From Hyalella azteca (Eukaryota > Arthropoda > Malacostraca > Amphipoda > Hyalellidae): a DNA stretch of 64,000 nucleotides. Made by a program: the position numbers and the translations under genes. Of the stretch, positions 46,086 to 58,894 are shown one piece after another (within the stretch, counting starts at the first letter, position 1; each line of letters opens with the position of its first letter). Under the pieces are notes generated by a model. It ran no database searches. It worked only from the letters and a program-made list of their open reading frames with translations, and had not been told where the DNA came from. The stretch covers positions 1-64,000 of the forward strand of contig NW_025941577.1 of the NCBI RefSeq assembly GCF_000764305.2. The letters are read 5' to 3'.

Positions 46086-46998
46086 AGGGATTAATGACTC
46101 TTGATTTATTTTATTCACGTTAATGATGAGATCCAACGTATCAAGTTTTTAGAAATTAGAACCTGGGCAGACAATAACTAATAACCTGTCTTCTATTAAT
46201 TGTCATATACCTTTACTTTCAATGATTACTAAAGTATTTCGAAGCCTTAAAAACACGAAAATATGAAAGAATTTTAGAAGAAATAGGACCGTTTGATTCA
46301 AAACTGACAACAAACTAATGAATCACCAATCGTTAGAGATAAAATAAATGATATTTTTTCGTTTAAATTTGGGCATTCCCAATACAAGAATAGCAAGATA
46401 CCTAACATGGGAATAACATGATTCCATAAATGGGATTAACATTATTCTTAATACAGGAATAATTGAATGAATAATTCCGGAAATAGCAACGATAGCATAT
46501 ATGCATAGTAGTGGCATATTTAGAAAAATGCGGCACATCACTGGGAGTCGCATTTCTGGCAAAATAGACACCACAATGCATTCTTAACTTGGGAAGAACA
46601 TGATGCCCAACATGGGAACGACATGATGCCCAACATATGGTGTGTGAATGCACCGCATAACAAACCATTCATGCAGAGCAGATGACTTGTACAGTTGCCA
46701 GGCATCGCTTTTCTTTTTTTTTTAAATGGGACTACATTTTTTAAAAAAAGCAGTCAAAAGCAGTTTTTCCTTTTGCAGTTAATAATATAAAGTATGTAAA
46801 GTTTCTTCTTGCGTAAGATAATAAAGGAATTCCTACTTTGAACAGTGCACCTAAGTTTAGTACACTTTAAAGTGGGAACTTAACGAATTTTATTACTTTT
46901 TCCGTTCCCTTTGAGCCTTTTAAATTGCACTCGGAATGAACAACGTGTGTTTATGCAATGTAGAATGAAAATTTTTCATTATGCAGTATACGTGCAGT
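46086..46998. other. Noncoding stretch with a faint repeat
   Basis: 46370-46660 holds recurring ACATGGGAAYRACATGATKCC-like words (decayed tandem repeat). Otherwise nothing recognised. Confidence 0.4.
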
Positions 46999-47120
46999 GC
47001 AGTGACTGTACCGCTATCCACCAACAGTTACTGCTACTGTACAGTGTACACTGCAGTGACTGTACCGCTACGCACCAACTGTACTGTTACTGTACAGTGT
47101 AGAGTGCAGAGACTGTACAG
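46999..47120. repeat. About 54-bp tandem repeat, about 2.3 units
   Basis: GCAGTGACTGTACCGCTA starts at 46999 and 47053, with a diverged third start at 47106. Units end with GTACAGTGTA. Confidence 0.85.
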
Positions 47121-47240
47121 CCACGGCTCAGTACATCAATTTCCAGTCTTTCGGTCTGGCGCTCTGGTGAAGCTTCAGACTTTCCTGGTCGCTGCCGTGC
47201 CTCCAGAACATCAATATTCCAGCGCAGCCTCCATCACGCC

Positions 47241-47404
47241 ACTGCAGACCTGCAGACACAGCATGTCTCTTCGCTGCAGACCTGCAGACACAGCATGTCT
47301 CTCCACTTCAGACCTGCAGACACATCATGTCTCGCCACTGCAGACCTGCAGACACATCATGTCTCTCCACTGCAGACCTGCAGACACAGCATGTCTCTCC
47401 ACTG
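47241..47404. repeat. 32-bp minisatellite, 5 copies
   Basis: ACTGCAGACCTGCAGACACA-type units at 47241, 47273, 47305, 47337 and 47369. Each contains two CTGCAG-like palindromic words (some mutated). Confidence 0.93.
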
Positions 47405-48654
47405 CTTCATTGCATAACCCATTCACCACCTTTCTGCTCCCACTGCTTTTTGTATTTTAATTTCTGCCACTCTAGCATCTATTTTCCTTCACTCTTCCAG
47501 TGGTCGTTCCTCAAATAATAAATATCTCTAATAATGTAAATTGTTCGTTCCTATTTACCATATTCTCTTCACGCACGAATAATTCCACAGCTGTCCCGTA
47601 ACTATTGGTGACGTGCTGTAACGGTGTATGGTGACGTGATGCCCAGATCCTTTGACGTGCTACGACGTGGGCTTTGATCCCGCAAAGGCTGCAGGACTGT
47701 AGCACCAAAGTCCTTTGACACGCGGACTGGAGACTCCACACAATGGACGCTCTCGTGATCCCTAGCACCTCTGGTGCGAGCATGGCTTCTATTTTGAGAT
47801 TTCTTCTCGAAATTCTGAGATTTCCTTTTGAAATTTTGAGATTTATTTTCGAAAGCGACAATCCGCGACCGAGTCACAATCGACCATAGGAGTTTTTGAC
47901 GGGGAAGTGCGATTTGATTTGCCTGTGTTGTGTGCGTGGGGCCTCTAAAGATGATTAAATTCGGTCCTCTGAGTGGTGAATGATACAATAATCTGTTTGA
48001 TGGTAGGAGTTGTATGAGGAGCTGAGATTATGTGATTAAATTAAATCTCAGAAGGTAATATCGTCATGATGACATGTAAATTAATTCTTTTAAATGCGAA
48101 AGTTAATATTAAAGGTGATTCGTTGAAAATATCTTCGATCCATCTTCGCTTCAAGAAAAATGATAAAAATTATAGCAACGAAGTGTCTACCTTTTATAAA
48201 ATAAGCGAAGCTTTGACTCAATGTTCTTTCTTTACACAATAATACAATTTGCGAAATCTGATTCAGCAATTATATTAATTGCATTCACAGCGATGCACCG
48301 ATTCAGAATTTACAGACTCGTGGAAAGATTTTTCCAAACGAAGAAAATCTCGTAAGGAATTCAGAACTCTAAAAAAATAACAGAAAAGAATGCCGGAAAA
48401 GAGCAACACTTCAGAATTTTGGATTAGTTTTCGACCGTGCGCCTTTGAACGCATGTTCAAATATCCATGCGCCTGTTCATGCACAAGGCGTCATTGAAGC
48501 GCACCGTAGCAAATCGAGTTGGAAGAATTCGCAGCGTTCCATCGGTGAGGCGCCGTCAACGAGCCCAAGTTTGTGGGTATTGATCAGCACGATGTCGAGG
48601 CTCATAACCAGACGGTTCAAAGGTTCAAAGTTTCTTGTGTTACAAGAGTCAAAG
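47405..48654. other. Noncoding stretch with a small repeat
   Basis: About 47795-47860 has three 22-24-bp units with TGAGATTTCTTYTCGAAATT. The minus-strand ORFs at 47511-47988 overlap it and lack a recognisable family. Confidence 0.4.
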
Positions 48655-48935
48655 GTTAATGCGACATTCATGAAGCTAAGTGTCGAAAGTTAATGCGACA
48701 TTCATGAAGCTAATTGTCGAAAGTTAATGCGACATTCATGAAGCTAAGTGTTGAAAGTTAATGCGACATTCATGAAGCTAAGTGTTGAAGGTTAATGCGA
48801 CATTCATGAAGCTAAGTGTTGAAGGTTAATGCGACATTCATGAAGCTAAGTGTTGAAGGTTAATGCGACATTCATGAAGCTAAGTGCCGAAGGTTAATGC
48901 GACATTTGTGAAGCTAAATTTCGAAGGTTACTAAT
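48655..48935. repeat. 34-bp minisatellite, about 8 copies
   Basis: GTTAATGCGACATTCATGAA units at 48655, 48689, 48723, 48757 and onward, nearly identical. Confidence 0.94.
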
Positions 48936-50000
48936 TCAACACTTAATCACTTTTTTCCAGTTATACGCACGTAATCTTTGTCAAAGTCTGTGCATTCATG
49001 GAAGGCGGGCTGATTTTTTGCCGATGGTAAATTTGTACAAATTTCATGCTAGAATCAAATTTTTTATTAATAGAAACATGTTTAAAAATGGCGAGAGACT
49101 TAATAAAAAAACTTTCTCAATTGTGCATTGCCAGGGATTCATCGTTTCCAATCAATTATGTGATAGAGCTATTTTAAATCAGGTAAATTTCCGATTAGTA
49201 TTCATGATAAAACAATGTTTTGAATTGAACTTCTATTCTGTATGAGATGGCGCATTAGTAACGTTTCCAATTATCTCTTAAAATAAATAATCATTAATGC
49301 GTATAGCGCAAATCAATAGATACAGGATTCCACATTCTTGTACCTTACAAAATTTCCCTCTTAGTGTCTCTAATCAAATTGAGATAATTTCAGTTAATAA
49401 TTATTGTAAACTGCTCGCAATGATGCACACAGTTCTGGATTTACACTATAATATATTAATCTAAGACATTTTTCACAACCAGACGTTTACCCGATTATAA
49501 GTTCGACACCACAAGCAATATTGAAGATTAATTGCAATCGAATATCAATAAAGGACGAATTTCGGTCGCATCGCAACAGACGGATCACACACAACACAAC
49601 ACGAACCTATACAGATAAACCATACGAGTACAATTGCTTAGGTCAGGCTGGTTATATCAATAAAAATTCTTCTATTGTTACAAGAAAGTGCGCCAATAAA
49701 TAAGGCTGACCTCTACGTTCAATAAAGTTTATTGCCGATCGCGTTGGATGTGGAAAGCCTTGCCTCCGATACCGATGCCAGGCTCATGTCAGGAATTTGT
49801 TAGTTTCCGATGCAAGTATCCGCGGCAAAAGCCGAAACCCATGTTAAATATCATGGCCGATTTATCAGCGGCCGGTCAGTGGCCACTGACAAACCTTGCA
49901 ATATTTCCAATGAGTCAGAGTGCAGGTCATTGCGGTAAATTGCACACTATTGCCATGGCTTCAGCCATTCAGCCATTGTTGCCGGATGTCCGAGCCGCTA
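48936..50000. other. Noncoding stretch
   Basis: AT-rich, with a GC-richer part at 49740-50000 holding a 96-codon plus-strand ORF without known motifs that runs into MITE copy 14. Confidence 0.4.
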
Positions 50001-50164
50001 CACTCAGAGAAATGGGTGAGGTTTTGTCCAAATTATAGCCATGCACTTTTTGCCCTCGTTAGGGCCATCCTGACCTCTTTTGGCCCTGCAAAAGAGCGTA
50101 TCAGTGCTACCTGCAGATAGTGAGTCACTATTTGGACAGTATGATCCATTCATTTGTCTCAGTG
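50001..50164 (+). mobile_element. MITE family A, copy 14 (best preserved)
   Basis: Left CACTCAGAGAAATGGGTGAG, then TTTTGTCCAAATTATAGCC, ATGCACTTTTTGCCCTCGTT, GCCATCCTGACCTCTTTTGG and GCGTATCAGTGCTACCTGC, and right CACTATTTGGACAGTATGAT..CATTTGTCTCAGTG. 164 bp; the outer roughly 40 bp are inverted repeats of each other. No coding capacity. Confidence 0.88.
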
Positions 50165-52569
50165 TGCAGCATCTGAAGATTCCTTTCTGTTGATTTTTTG
50201 CGACTTTTAATAATCATTTTCTCGTGGTTCCTAGGAACACTCGCCCACATATTTATTTAAAAATACTATACCGTAACTAATTTTATATTTTTAATAAAGT
50301 TAATTAACTTGAGCTCATCTTGGAGAATTTACTTAATTAAAGTGCCTTGATTAAATATATTTTAACGCTTGTACCAATGGTTGCAACAATATGTATAAAA
50401 AAGTCATTAGCCGCACAAAAAATCAAATTCAGTGTTCCAAAAAACGACTGCAGAAAATTCGGACCAATTTGGTTTCATTTTATTCGTGGTTGGTGACTTT
50501 AATGAGATTGGGTGGGGAGGCTGGATTGGGCTTGGTTGGGGGGGGGGGAGATGGATTGGGGGATCTAACCGCACCCGCAAGTTTGATGGCCGTGGGAAAG
50601 ATGGTAGTTTTAAAGAGGTGTGAAATATTTAGGAGAAAAATATTTTACAGGACGGCGGAATTAAAAGAGTTTTAGAAAAGATTTTAAATGCATTGATGCC
50701 AGGGTAGACTATAACAATCATTATTATAATATCAAGTTCAAGCGGAAATAGAATAAGCCGGAATTATCAATTTAATCCTAAATTTATATTCAAAACGTGA
50801 TTTAAAAACCAAGGGGGTTTTTAAATCAATGGGATAACTCTTCGTTTGCCTTCAACTGCGAAGACTGGAAGGGAACCAAGAAGGGTAACTTAACATGTTT
50901 TTTTCCAGAATGTACATATATTTACTGTATATTTTCATGTTTATTTCTATTATGAATAATATCTTTGAAAAAAAGTTGGTGCATCGCAGATTTACAAAGA
51001 CACCGCCTACATTGCAGACGCACACAGATGTGCAGAGCACACCAGTGCGAAATTGTACATCACACATGTGCAATTATACCATGTATACAAAGATTTACAT
51101 CGCCGCAGGACAATATTGTTCATCAAAGATTATTCAAAACGCACATTTCACATGAACAAAGATGTACATCACACATGAACAAAGATGTCCATCATACATG
51201 TACATAGATGTACATCACAGTCATGTTACAAGTTCAGTTCTCCTTGATCTTCCACTCTCTTCAGTGGATTGATCTCTTCTTGATCTTCCATCGAGCACGC
51301 GAATCCTAAGAATTCCTGTAGAACTTTTGAAGCCATTAAACATTTCCTTTTGCGCTCGGATTAAAGAATGAAAATCGTCCTTTCAAGTTCATGCGTCCAC
51401 TGAAGTTTAGGAGAGAAACTAACTTTTCTACTTTTGCTGGTGAGAAGTTAAGTGACCGAAGACAGAGCTTTTCGCAGAGGTACTTTTATCGTTCAAATCC
51501 AGCGTTCGCTCGCAGTTATGAGCAAAGTTCGGCATTGATTAGAACTAGACTAACTAAAACACTTTTTTTAATTATCTGAATAATGAAGAAAATCAGAGCA
51601 TTTTAATCCATTTCCCGGGTGCCGTAACTTTATTAATCCTTTATAGCCTAAGATGAGATTACGCATATAATGTTTTTCCTAAGTAATTAGATATTAATCG
51701 CAAGTTTCAAAAGTTGTTAGTGATAACATCGTTGATTGCTTATCATCGGCCATAGGCTGGCCACCCGTAATCTGTTTATAAATGAAGAAGTAAAGGGTTT
51801 AATAGAGGGTTATTTAATATGATAATGCAGCTCAAGTTTTACTTATTTCAAATCTTGAAGACCCTCATGACATTTTCATACAATTTCTAAAAACTAACAT
51901 GTAGAAAAAATACCCTAAACATACATAAAATACCCTAAACGATTATTGTTTATTGTATGAAAGACAAGTCTCATGCACATTCTATATTTCGATTCATTAT
52001 GGTCAATAATTTTCATTCTTTACAATCTTTTTTAAAGCAGCAGTTTTTCCGGGTCATAAACAATGCAGGAGTTTGAACGGGTGGGGCGGGACGAGTTCAG
52101 CAATTAAGTTGACTGTTCATGGGGCATAGAAGCCTATACACGGTCTTGCTTTTAGTCGAGAGTTGATCTTTTTGCTGAATTTCTACAGTGAACTCTCAGC
52201 AACAATGTTCCCTGAAACGAATTTCTTGTAAGAGACCGGAGAGAATTGAGCCGCTAGCTGCACGGTCGAGTTCAGCTGCCGTGACCAAAAACCGGCAAGA
52301 AGATATGACTTCAAGTTTTAAAAAGCAAAAGAATCTCGAAAGACAATGCATTAACGCGAAGGAATACAAGTTTTAAGAATACACGGAAAATTTGCATACA
52401 TACTTAATGAGATATATATTTAATATTAGATGTTACTTTATACATGAATATTTAATTTGCCATTTTACGATGCAAAGAACCTTGAGTGACACTGGATTTG
52501 ATATGAAGAATACAAGTATGAGAATATTCAGAAAGCATGCATTTATTTTGAAAGTTAATATATAATCAG
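50165..52569. other. Noncoding stretch
   Basis: AT-rich, with a G-rich patch at 50510-50560. 51040-51225 has recurring ACATCACACATG..ACAAAGATG words (decayed minisatellite of about 22 bp). Small ORFs have no known motifs. Confidence 0.4.
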
Positions 52570-52701
52570 ACTAATTAGCGAGACTTTGTCCAAATAGCGA
52601 TGCAATTTTTGCACTTTTGTGGGTCATCTTTGTCCGCTTTGACCTGGTAATCAGTGTTGCGTGCAGATAGAGGAAAATGTGGCCCATCATTTTTCTGTGT
52701 G
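52570..52701 (+). mobile_element. MITE family A, copy 15
   Basis: ACTTTGTCCAAATAGCGATG, ATTTTTGCACTTTTGTGGGT and CCCATCATTTTTCTGTGTG. The left terminus is missing or diverged. Confidence 0.75.
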
Positions 52702-53129
52702 TCGGTTGGTCAATCATGTCGAGATAAAAAATGTTAACCGAGAACAAAAACTTATGCAGAAGCCAAATGTTCCTCTATGATATAATGGGCTTCTGAAAGG
52801 AAAAAGGCCTTTAAAGCTAAGCAAAATTTAAAGTTTTAAATATAGGTTAGAAAAATATGTTTAAAACATATACATAAATATTAAAAAAGTAAACAATAGA
52901 ACATTGTACTTTTTCGGAGATAACAAAAAACTCTAACGATAAAATGATAGTTTTTTTTATCGTACTAGTTCTTTAATTAATTAGGAAATTTAAGGTCTTC
53001 GTCAATCCAAAAAGCCATCTGTCCCACAAAATATATAATATATTAATACAATAGATTTAGGGTAATATATCTCATTTGACACTCATTTTCAATAATTATA
53101 AAATGTAAGAAGCAAAATAGAATATAAAA
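52702..53129. other. Noncoding stretch
   Basis: AT-rich. Nothing recognised. Confidence 0.5.
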
Positions 53130-53298
53130 GCGCCATCAAACGGGCCATCATCATGCCCCACATCACCGCCATCAAACGGGCCATCATCATGCCCATCATG
53201 CCCTACATCACCGCCATCGAACGGGCCATCATCATGCCCTACATCACCGCCATCAAACGGGCCATCATCATGCCCTACATCACCGCCATCAAATGGGT
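53130..53298. repeat. 36-bp minisatellite, about 4.5 copies
   Basis: CGCCATCAAACGGGCCATCA units with one short extra segment (about 53190-53200). A 12-residue peptide repeat in both strands' ORFs is a by-product. Confidence 0.92.
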
Positions 53299-54108
53299 CC
53301 AAACGACCCACATTCAAGCCTCGTTGCAGGCGCTGGAAATGCTCGCGTCAGCAGACGTGATGAACGTGAATAAGTGACTGCAAATTCATCGTAAGATTTA
53401 TAACATTATTTAATATATTCATGCCCGCAGTCAACAATTGAATTGAATTGCTGAATAATATTCATTCAAAGCACACCAGCTGAATAAAGATGGATTTTAG
53501 CAGTGAAATTTTCATTGGATTTTCGGACAATTATCGCTATTCCACGGCAATAATTCGAATATTATTAAGCTTATTTAAGCTGTAATTTACACTTTGATTT
53601 TATACATAGCGTGGATGCAATACGCTGTTAATACAGAACCTTTACTTCGATTTAGTTAAATCATGGGCTGAATTATTGGCGAAAACTCAATTGTAAGACA
53701 ATTTTGTACATAAATTACACAATTCTTTCGGAATTGTGCGTGGTTTTCACGTCTTTTAGTTATTGAGTGTAGAAATGTATGCATTTTGTCAATTTGTACT
53801 TAACTTATTTCGTATTTATTGGGAAAAAGGATTCCTTGGATCTTTCGAATCATTCATTCATCCTAGTTTGCCTTCCCTAATTCAATATTTTTTCTCTCAG
53901 TCGAGTTAAGCGTCACAGTTTCCACTTCTCGACTCGAGAGGGAAATTCGAGGGTGAAAATTAATACAATTTTACGGCGAAAATTAGGCGCGATATTTCGC
54001 TGGCTCATCGATTCTTCGAAGCATTACTGTCGCAAGGCTGCAAACAATTCTGAATTAAAAGAATTTTCGAAAAAGAGGAAGAAATGGAACGATTTGTTCC
54101 TCGCCTAT
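53299..54108. other. Noncoding stretch
   Basis: AT-rich. Nothing recognised. Confidence 0.5.
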
Positions 54109-54269
54109 CACTCAGAGAAATGAGTGGGTCTGTTCAAGCAGTAATGAATTTTTGTGGGTCACTCTGACGCAGCTTGGGCCACCGCAGCGCTACGTCCGCT
54201 TTCTGCTCGAGCGGTGGCAACGAAAATGCCTCACTAATTGAGCAATGAGACCCATTTATTTTTCTGATA
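54109..54269 (+). mobile_element. MITE family A, copy 16
   Basis: CACTCAGAGAAATGAGTGGG left; ATGAGACCCATTTATTTTTC then TGATAG right. The middle is diverged but keeps CAGCTTGGGCC. Confidence 0.78.
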
Positions 54270-55568
54270 GCAATATAGGGTGACGCTTTTATAATAAAAT
54301 AGATATAGAATATATAAGATATCAAATTCAATAAAAGTTAATTGAGACGGAAAATATTGAGGCACGCGTTAGCCAAAGGTTTGTCAGAAAATTAAGGCAT
54401 AATTTTTTCAGTAATGCCAACTATTATATAATGTGTATTATATTACATTATATATTATGAATTAGGCAAAAATTTTTTGTTGAGTTGAAGCAAGCAAAAA
54501 CGTACAAAGTTCAAAATTAATGAAAGCGAAAGACCAAATTTCAATTTTTTTGAAATTACAAAATATTTTCAATATATTTTCTGATTAGGGGTTGACAAAT
54601 TTATTTTTAGACCTTTGAATATATCTGAATCTGTTATTAAACGTTATTTGATCAAGAATTTATAATTAAAAGTTTACAGAAAATTTATCAGGTGAACAAT
54701 CTAAGGTCCCGCAGTATATATACGGTATGCATGGACGAAAAGTTATCTATTACAAACTTGATCTTTTAAAAGAAAACCGGAGTAAGAAAATTGACGATAA
54801 TTATAAAGTCTATGATTTCATTTAGTTTGTGAATCAGATCTGTTACTTTTTGCGATGTATTTTTTCCGTTCGTTTCACACTCAGCCTTTGGCCCGAAGTG
54901 TTTGTTTTTCCTTAGGAGGCATAGAACGTTTTCGTTCTATTTACTCAGACCTAGCCTTTATCCTTTTCCATCACAGGCTTTCTTGAATTGATCAATCCTG
55001 TTACATCGGTTTTGTATTGAAATCACACACATTATTCGAATTAAAGTCTATTACATCAAATATAACATCATATTTTTGCACATCACGTATGAAATCATTA
55101 ATTGAATTTTATTTATTAAATATTATCCCTACAACATTCCATTTCATGCGTGACTCCGTCCTTCAGTAATCACAATATCCGTTCAATAATCAGTTTCCTG
55201 TATTTCTCAAAATATCATTCTTCGTTTTAACCTCTCCTAATGCATTTCAGTACGGTCATATATGTACCACTGTTAATTACCTACAAAAAGCATTCATCGA
55301 CCAGCATCTTGAACCTTTAACGAGCATACAAGGCTTTATCCCGTCGGAATAAGTCTTTCTCTCGACCTGATACTTCGCAGAGCTCAAGGAACAAACGATT
55401 CCTGAGAAGAATGCCACTCCCGGTCATTAGGGCGACTTTTGGGCCATAAACCCTGGAAGTTTCTTGGAGTTTCCCATAGTGCACCATTGATTGATCGATG
55501 TCATCGCGAGGAAGACGGTATACGAGTCGATCACCACTGGAAGACGGTCGATAACTGGTGAACTGCGT
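54270..55568. other. Noncoding stretch
   Basis: AT-rich. A 98-codon minus-strand ORF (55613-55317) overlaps the next array and has no known motif. Confidence 0.45.
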
Positions 55569-55678
55569 ATGAGCACAGCATGAGCTATGCACAGCATGAG
55601 CTATGCACAGCATGAGCTATGCACAGCATGAGCTATGCGCAGCATGAGCTATGCACAGCATGAGCTATGCACAGCATG
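55569..55678. repeat. 16-bp minisatellite, about 7 copies
   Basis: Unit GCACAGCATGAGCTAT, nearly perfect. Unrelated to the 16-bp array at 3.8 kb. Confidence 0.94.
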
Positions 55679-56734
55679 ATGGTGATGGTGTGGAACAGCT
55701 CTGTTATAAGTCAGTCATTTGATGTGGAATGCATTGCTGACTATATGTGGGCCTAGATTACATGTCTCGGGTGAGTGTGATGTTATATTTCACTTAATGT
55801 TAGCAGCGACTAATGTAGTTACCTTCCCTGAGTGTTGCATTGCAGCGTTTGCTAGTAAAACTCTGTATGAGGCTAAATAATTTTGACATTATTAAGGTGG
55901 TTAAAAATTTCCTTCATTAATTAAAATTTTTGTGCCTGAGAATGATTTTTTTGAACTAGAGTAAAAATTTAGAAAACACATTACAAGAATGTTATATTAA
56001 TTACATTATTTGATTTTATCTATTCATTATATGTATATTCGATTGATTTTATTCATTATCAGTTTAATATTTTGTCTACGGGTATCACACGTCACCATTC
56101 GCTAACTCACAGAAGCCTCGATTGAATGGGATGACAGACTTTGTTCTATATTTAACCACTTTTTCCATGTTAAACGCAAACTTTAATTCTGATTGCATTA
56201 ACAAGCTTCTTTCTTATCCACGACAAGCCATTAAGTTCATCGTTAGTATCCCCGAATTCACTTATAATATTCATCGAGAAGTTAGCCCTGCCTAAATTTT
56301 CGCATTCAAGTACATATTTCATTAGTCTGCTTATATCGCAGGTTCACCGATAATTTAAAAGCTAAGAAAACGCAAACTAGATTTAAATTTTCCCTGTTGA
56401 ATGCACTATCATTCCTTAAAATTTTTATCTCATGATAGACCTGAAATGCAGAACATTTTCGATGAAAAAATGCATAATTTACTGGGCGTTTATTTGCTTT
56501 TAAATATTCGCAAAATTTATGCCTGATCGAATTCACCTCGTGCAAACTTGACGACATCGCCGAACAATGGCAAGAGGCCGCAGTTATGCCCAGCTCCAGC
56601 GAACCTGCCTGGCATTGTGCTTCTGAGCTATCGGAGTCTCATTACAAAACTGCAACCTGAGCAGCTTTTGGGAACTGCACAATAGAGCGGGGCGCGATGC
56701 TGGTAGTATTGTGGTTACCAACTGAAGGTCTTTG
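55679..56734. other. Noncoding stretch
   Basis: AT-rich, with a GC-richer patch at 56560-56720. Nothing recognised. Confidence 0.45.
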
Positions 56735-56995
56735 CAGTATGGATATTGAGGTGATCTGCACATGCTTGGTGGATTAGAGTGGTCGGTAAATGCTTGGAGG
56801 ATTAGAGTGGTCGGTTAATATACGATGGATTAGAGTGGTCGGTAAATGCTTGGTGGATTAGAGTGGTCGGTTAATACACGATGGATTAAAGTGGTCGGTA
56901 AATGCTTGGTGGATTAGAGTTGTCGGTAAACGTTCGATGTAGTAAAGTTTTCAGTAAACGTTCGATGAAATAAAGTGGGCGGTAAACGCCCGTGG
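56735..56995. repeat. About 28-bp minisatellite, about 8 copies
   Basis: GGTGGATTAGAGTGGTCGGT followed by AAATGCTT or TAATACAC, alternating between the two endings, and decaying towards 57000. Confidence 0.9.
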
Positions 56996-57674
56996 AAATG
57001 ATCTCCCCCCCAAAAGATCAATGGATTTTCATACCAATTACTAAATTCGACAACGCATTAAATGCCAACCATTTTTAATTGATGTGCGGTTTTAAATCTA
57101 CGTTAATTTAATTGTATGAAGCTTTCAGTACATTATCAACGCAGTGAAAATGCAAGATTAACAATTTTGATAGTTTTTTAATTTAAAAGAAAAGCAGTTT
57201 GTTAGAAAACCCAATTCGAAAAATAGCATTTTCTTCAATTTCTTTACGAAGAGGTATTGATTTTCGAGGCCATTGAAGCTCAAGATGGCGCCTGTAAAGT
57301 GATACTCAGAACAGGTGGTTTGCCGTACAATGCTCCATTGTGGAAAATGGAGCGTTAAATAAAAAAGTGTAAAAAAAGTATGAAGGGTGCTGAAATATGC
57401 GCGTTATTAAGTGTTAAAATTGGCAAATATTAAATTTAATTAGGTAAAACGTGTTTGAAAAACGTTTCAATTGATCATTGTTTCGCAATTAAAATTTGCC
57501 TGACATGAAATATTCCTAAATTTATTTATTGCGAAATTTATTGCACTGTGTAACAAATTTTACTAGGTTAGCTAAACAATTTCATAGGAAATTAAAGTAC
57601 TCACTCTAATTGAAGTACTCACTCTCATTGTAAATTCTCTCATATTCCAGCGACATTACCATTAAATAGGCTCA
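56996..57674. other. Noncoding stretch
   Basis: AT-rich. A doubled GTACTCACTCT word lies at 57598-57630. Nothing else seen. Confidence 0.45.
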
Positions 57675-57791
57675 CACTCAGAAAAATTAATTTGTCATGT
57701 TATCCAAATAACGATCCACTGTTGGAGTGCCCACATATATCCAAAAACGTCAGTCACTATTCGTACAATCTTTCAATCATTATTCTGAGTG
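57675..57791 (+). mobile_element. MITE family A, copy 17 (shortened)
   Basis: CACTCAGAAAAATTAATTTG left, TATCCAAATAACGATCCACT, GTCACTATTCGTACAAT and ATTATTCTGAGTG right. 117 bp, so the centre is deleted. Confidence 0.78.
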
Positions 57792-58133
57792 CATATTTTC
57801 GAAACTTCAAATTCCCCTTATTTACTTCTCAAAGTTTCTTCCCCACATCGCAGACGATTGCCCAAGGAAATCTCCCCTCGCCGCGTGGTCATGCCTGCGG
57901 ATATCGCTATATCCCGCAGAGGGTGGATTTCTATCTCATTAGCGATTCAAATTAAGCAGCAGATGGGCAAGCGGGGAGATCCATAGCGGCCAGACCTGAC
58001 GCTGTCAATGCGATGCCGTATCAATTGACGCTCTGTCGATAAACCTTCTCGCTTCATTTAAATGAATTTCATACACTGAATTTCATACGAATTAAGCTGG
58101 CTTTAAACCAGTGTATACTGAGTGGTTAAAATG
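57792..58133. other. Noncoding stretch
   Basis: Nothing recognised before the Tc1/mariner-type element. Confidence 0.45.
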
Positions 58134-58894
58134 TACAGGGTGACAAAAAAAGTTGGTAAAAGTAAAGGCTTATAACTCGAAAAGTATTAGAAGTAGAAAG
58201 ATGAAACAAAAACAACATGAAAGAAGATAACTTCAAGTTTTATTCAGATTACAATAAATGTTCAAAATGACCTCCCCGCTGTTTAGTACACAGCTCAATA
58301 CGTTTTTTCAAAATTTGCGGTCACTGCAGACAAGGTATCCTGTTCAATAATTGCGAGAGCTACACGAATTGCTATCTTCAGATTGTCAATGCTGCTTGGT
58401 CTTCTACTGAATACTTTTTCCTTCACATAACTCCATAGGAAGAAATCCAAAGGCGAAAGGTCAGGGGACCTAGGTGGCTATGGGAAGTCTGTAAGATGCG
58501 AAATAACTTTGTTTCCAAATCGCGAATTTAACCAATCTCTAGCAATTACCGAAGTGTGTGCAGTGGCCCATACTTCTTGATTGTGTTGAGACTAACTTTT
58601 TGTCTGTATTTGGAGAAATAACCTCTTTTTATTTTGATTGGTAAAGTTTTCAGGTAAAATTGTTCGACAATGAAAACTCGTTGCTCAGAATTTAGCTGCA
58701 TTGTAGGGGGAATCTTGATCTTAAAAAATAATGAGTTTGAATTATGAAATATATAGAGAACTCTGGTAACATGGATACCAAATAAAACTTGAAGTTTTAC
58801 TCTTTCATGCGGTTTTTATTTCATTGTCTGCGTTTAATATTTTTCGAGTTATAAGCCTTTACTTTTACCAACTGTTTTTTTGGGTCACCCTGTA
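58134..58894 (-). mobile_element. Internally deleted Tc1/mariner-type transposon with long inverted ends
   Basis: Begins TACAGGGTGAC and ends GGGTCACCCTGTA, flanked by TA as expected for IS630/Tc1/mariner insertion. The inverted ends extend about 115 bp (to about 58245 and from about 58780) with good matches, including AGTTGGTAAAAGTAAAGGCT and AACTTCAAGTTTTATT on both sides. The enclosed minus-strand sequence is a broken transposase. The 761-bp length is about half that of typical full elements. Confidence 0.88.
58249..58701 (-). pseudogene. Transposase remnant, N- and C-terminal parts fused by deletion
   Basis: Starts at ATG 58701..58699 with an N-terminal helix-turn-helix-like region (QRVFIVEQFYL, ending near LNTIKKYG), as in insect transposases annotated with DUF4817. 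It then jumps to the C-terminal catalytic end: PPRSPDLSPLDFFLW and YVKEKVF near 58480-58400. A TAG replaces the usual Trp before PPRSPDL. A frameshift lies near 58310, after which a GGHFEHLL-type C-terminus is readable, ending at TAA 58251..58249. The central region with the first two catalytic Asp residues is missing, so it is inactive. Confidence 0.82.

Noticed and set aside
47511..47988. Overlapping minus-strand ORFs of 116 and 128 codons
   Set aside because: They include a 22-24-bp repeat and show no family motif.
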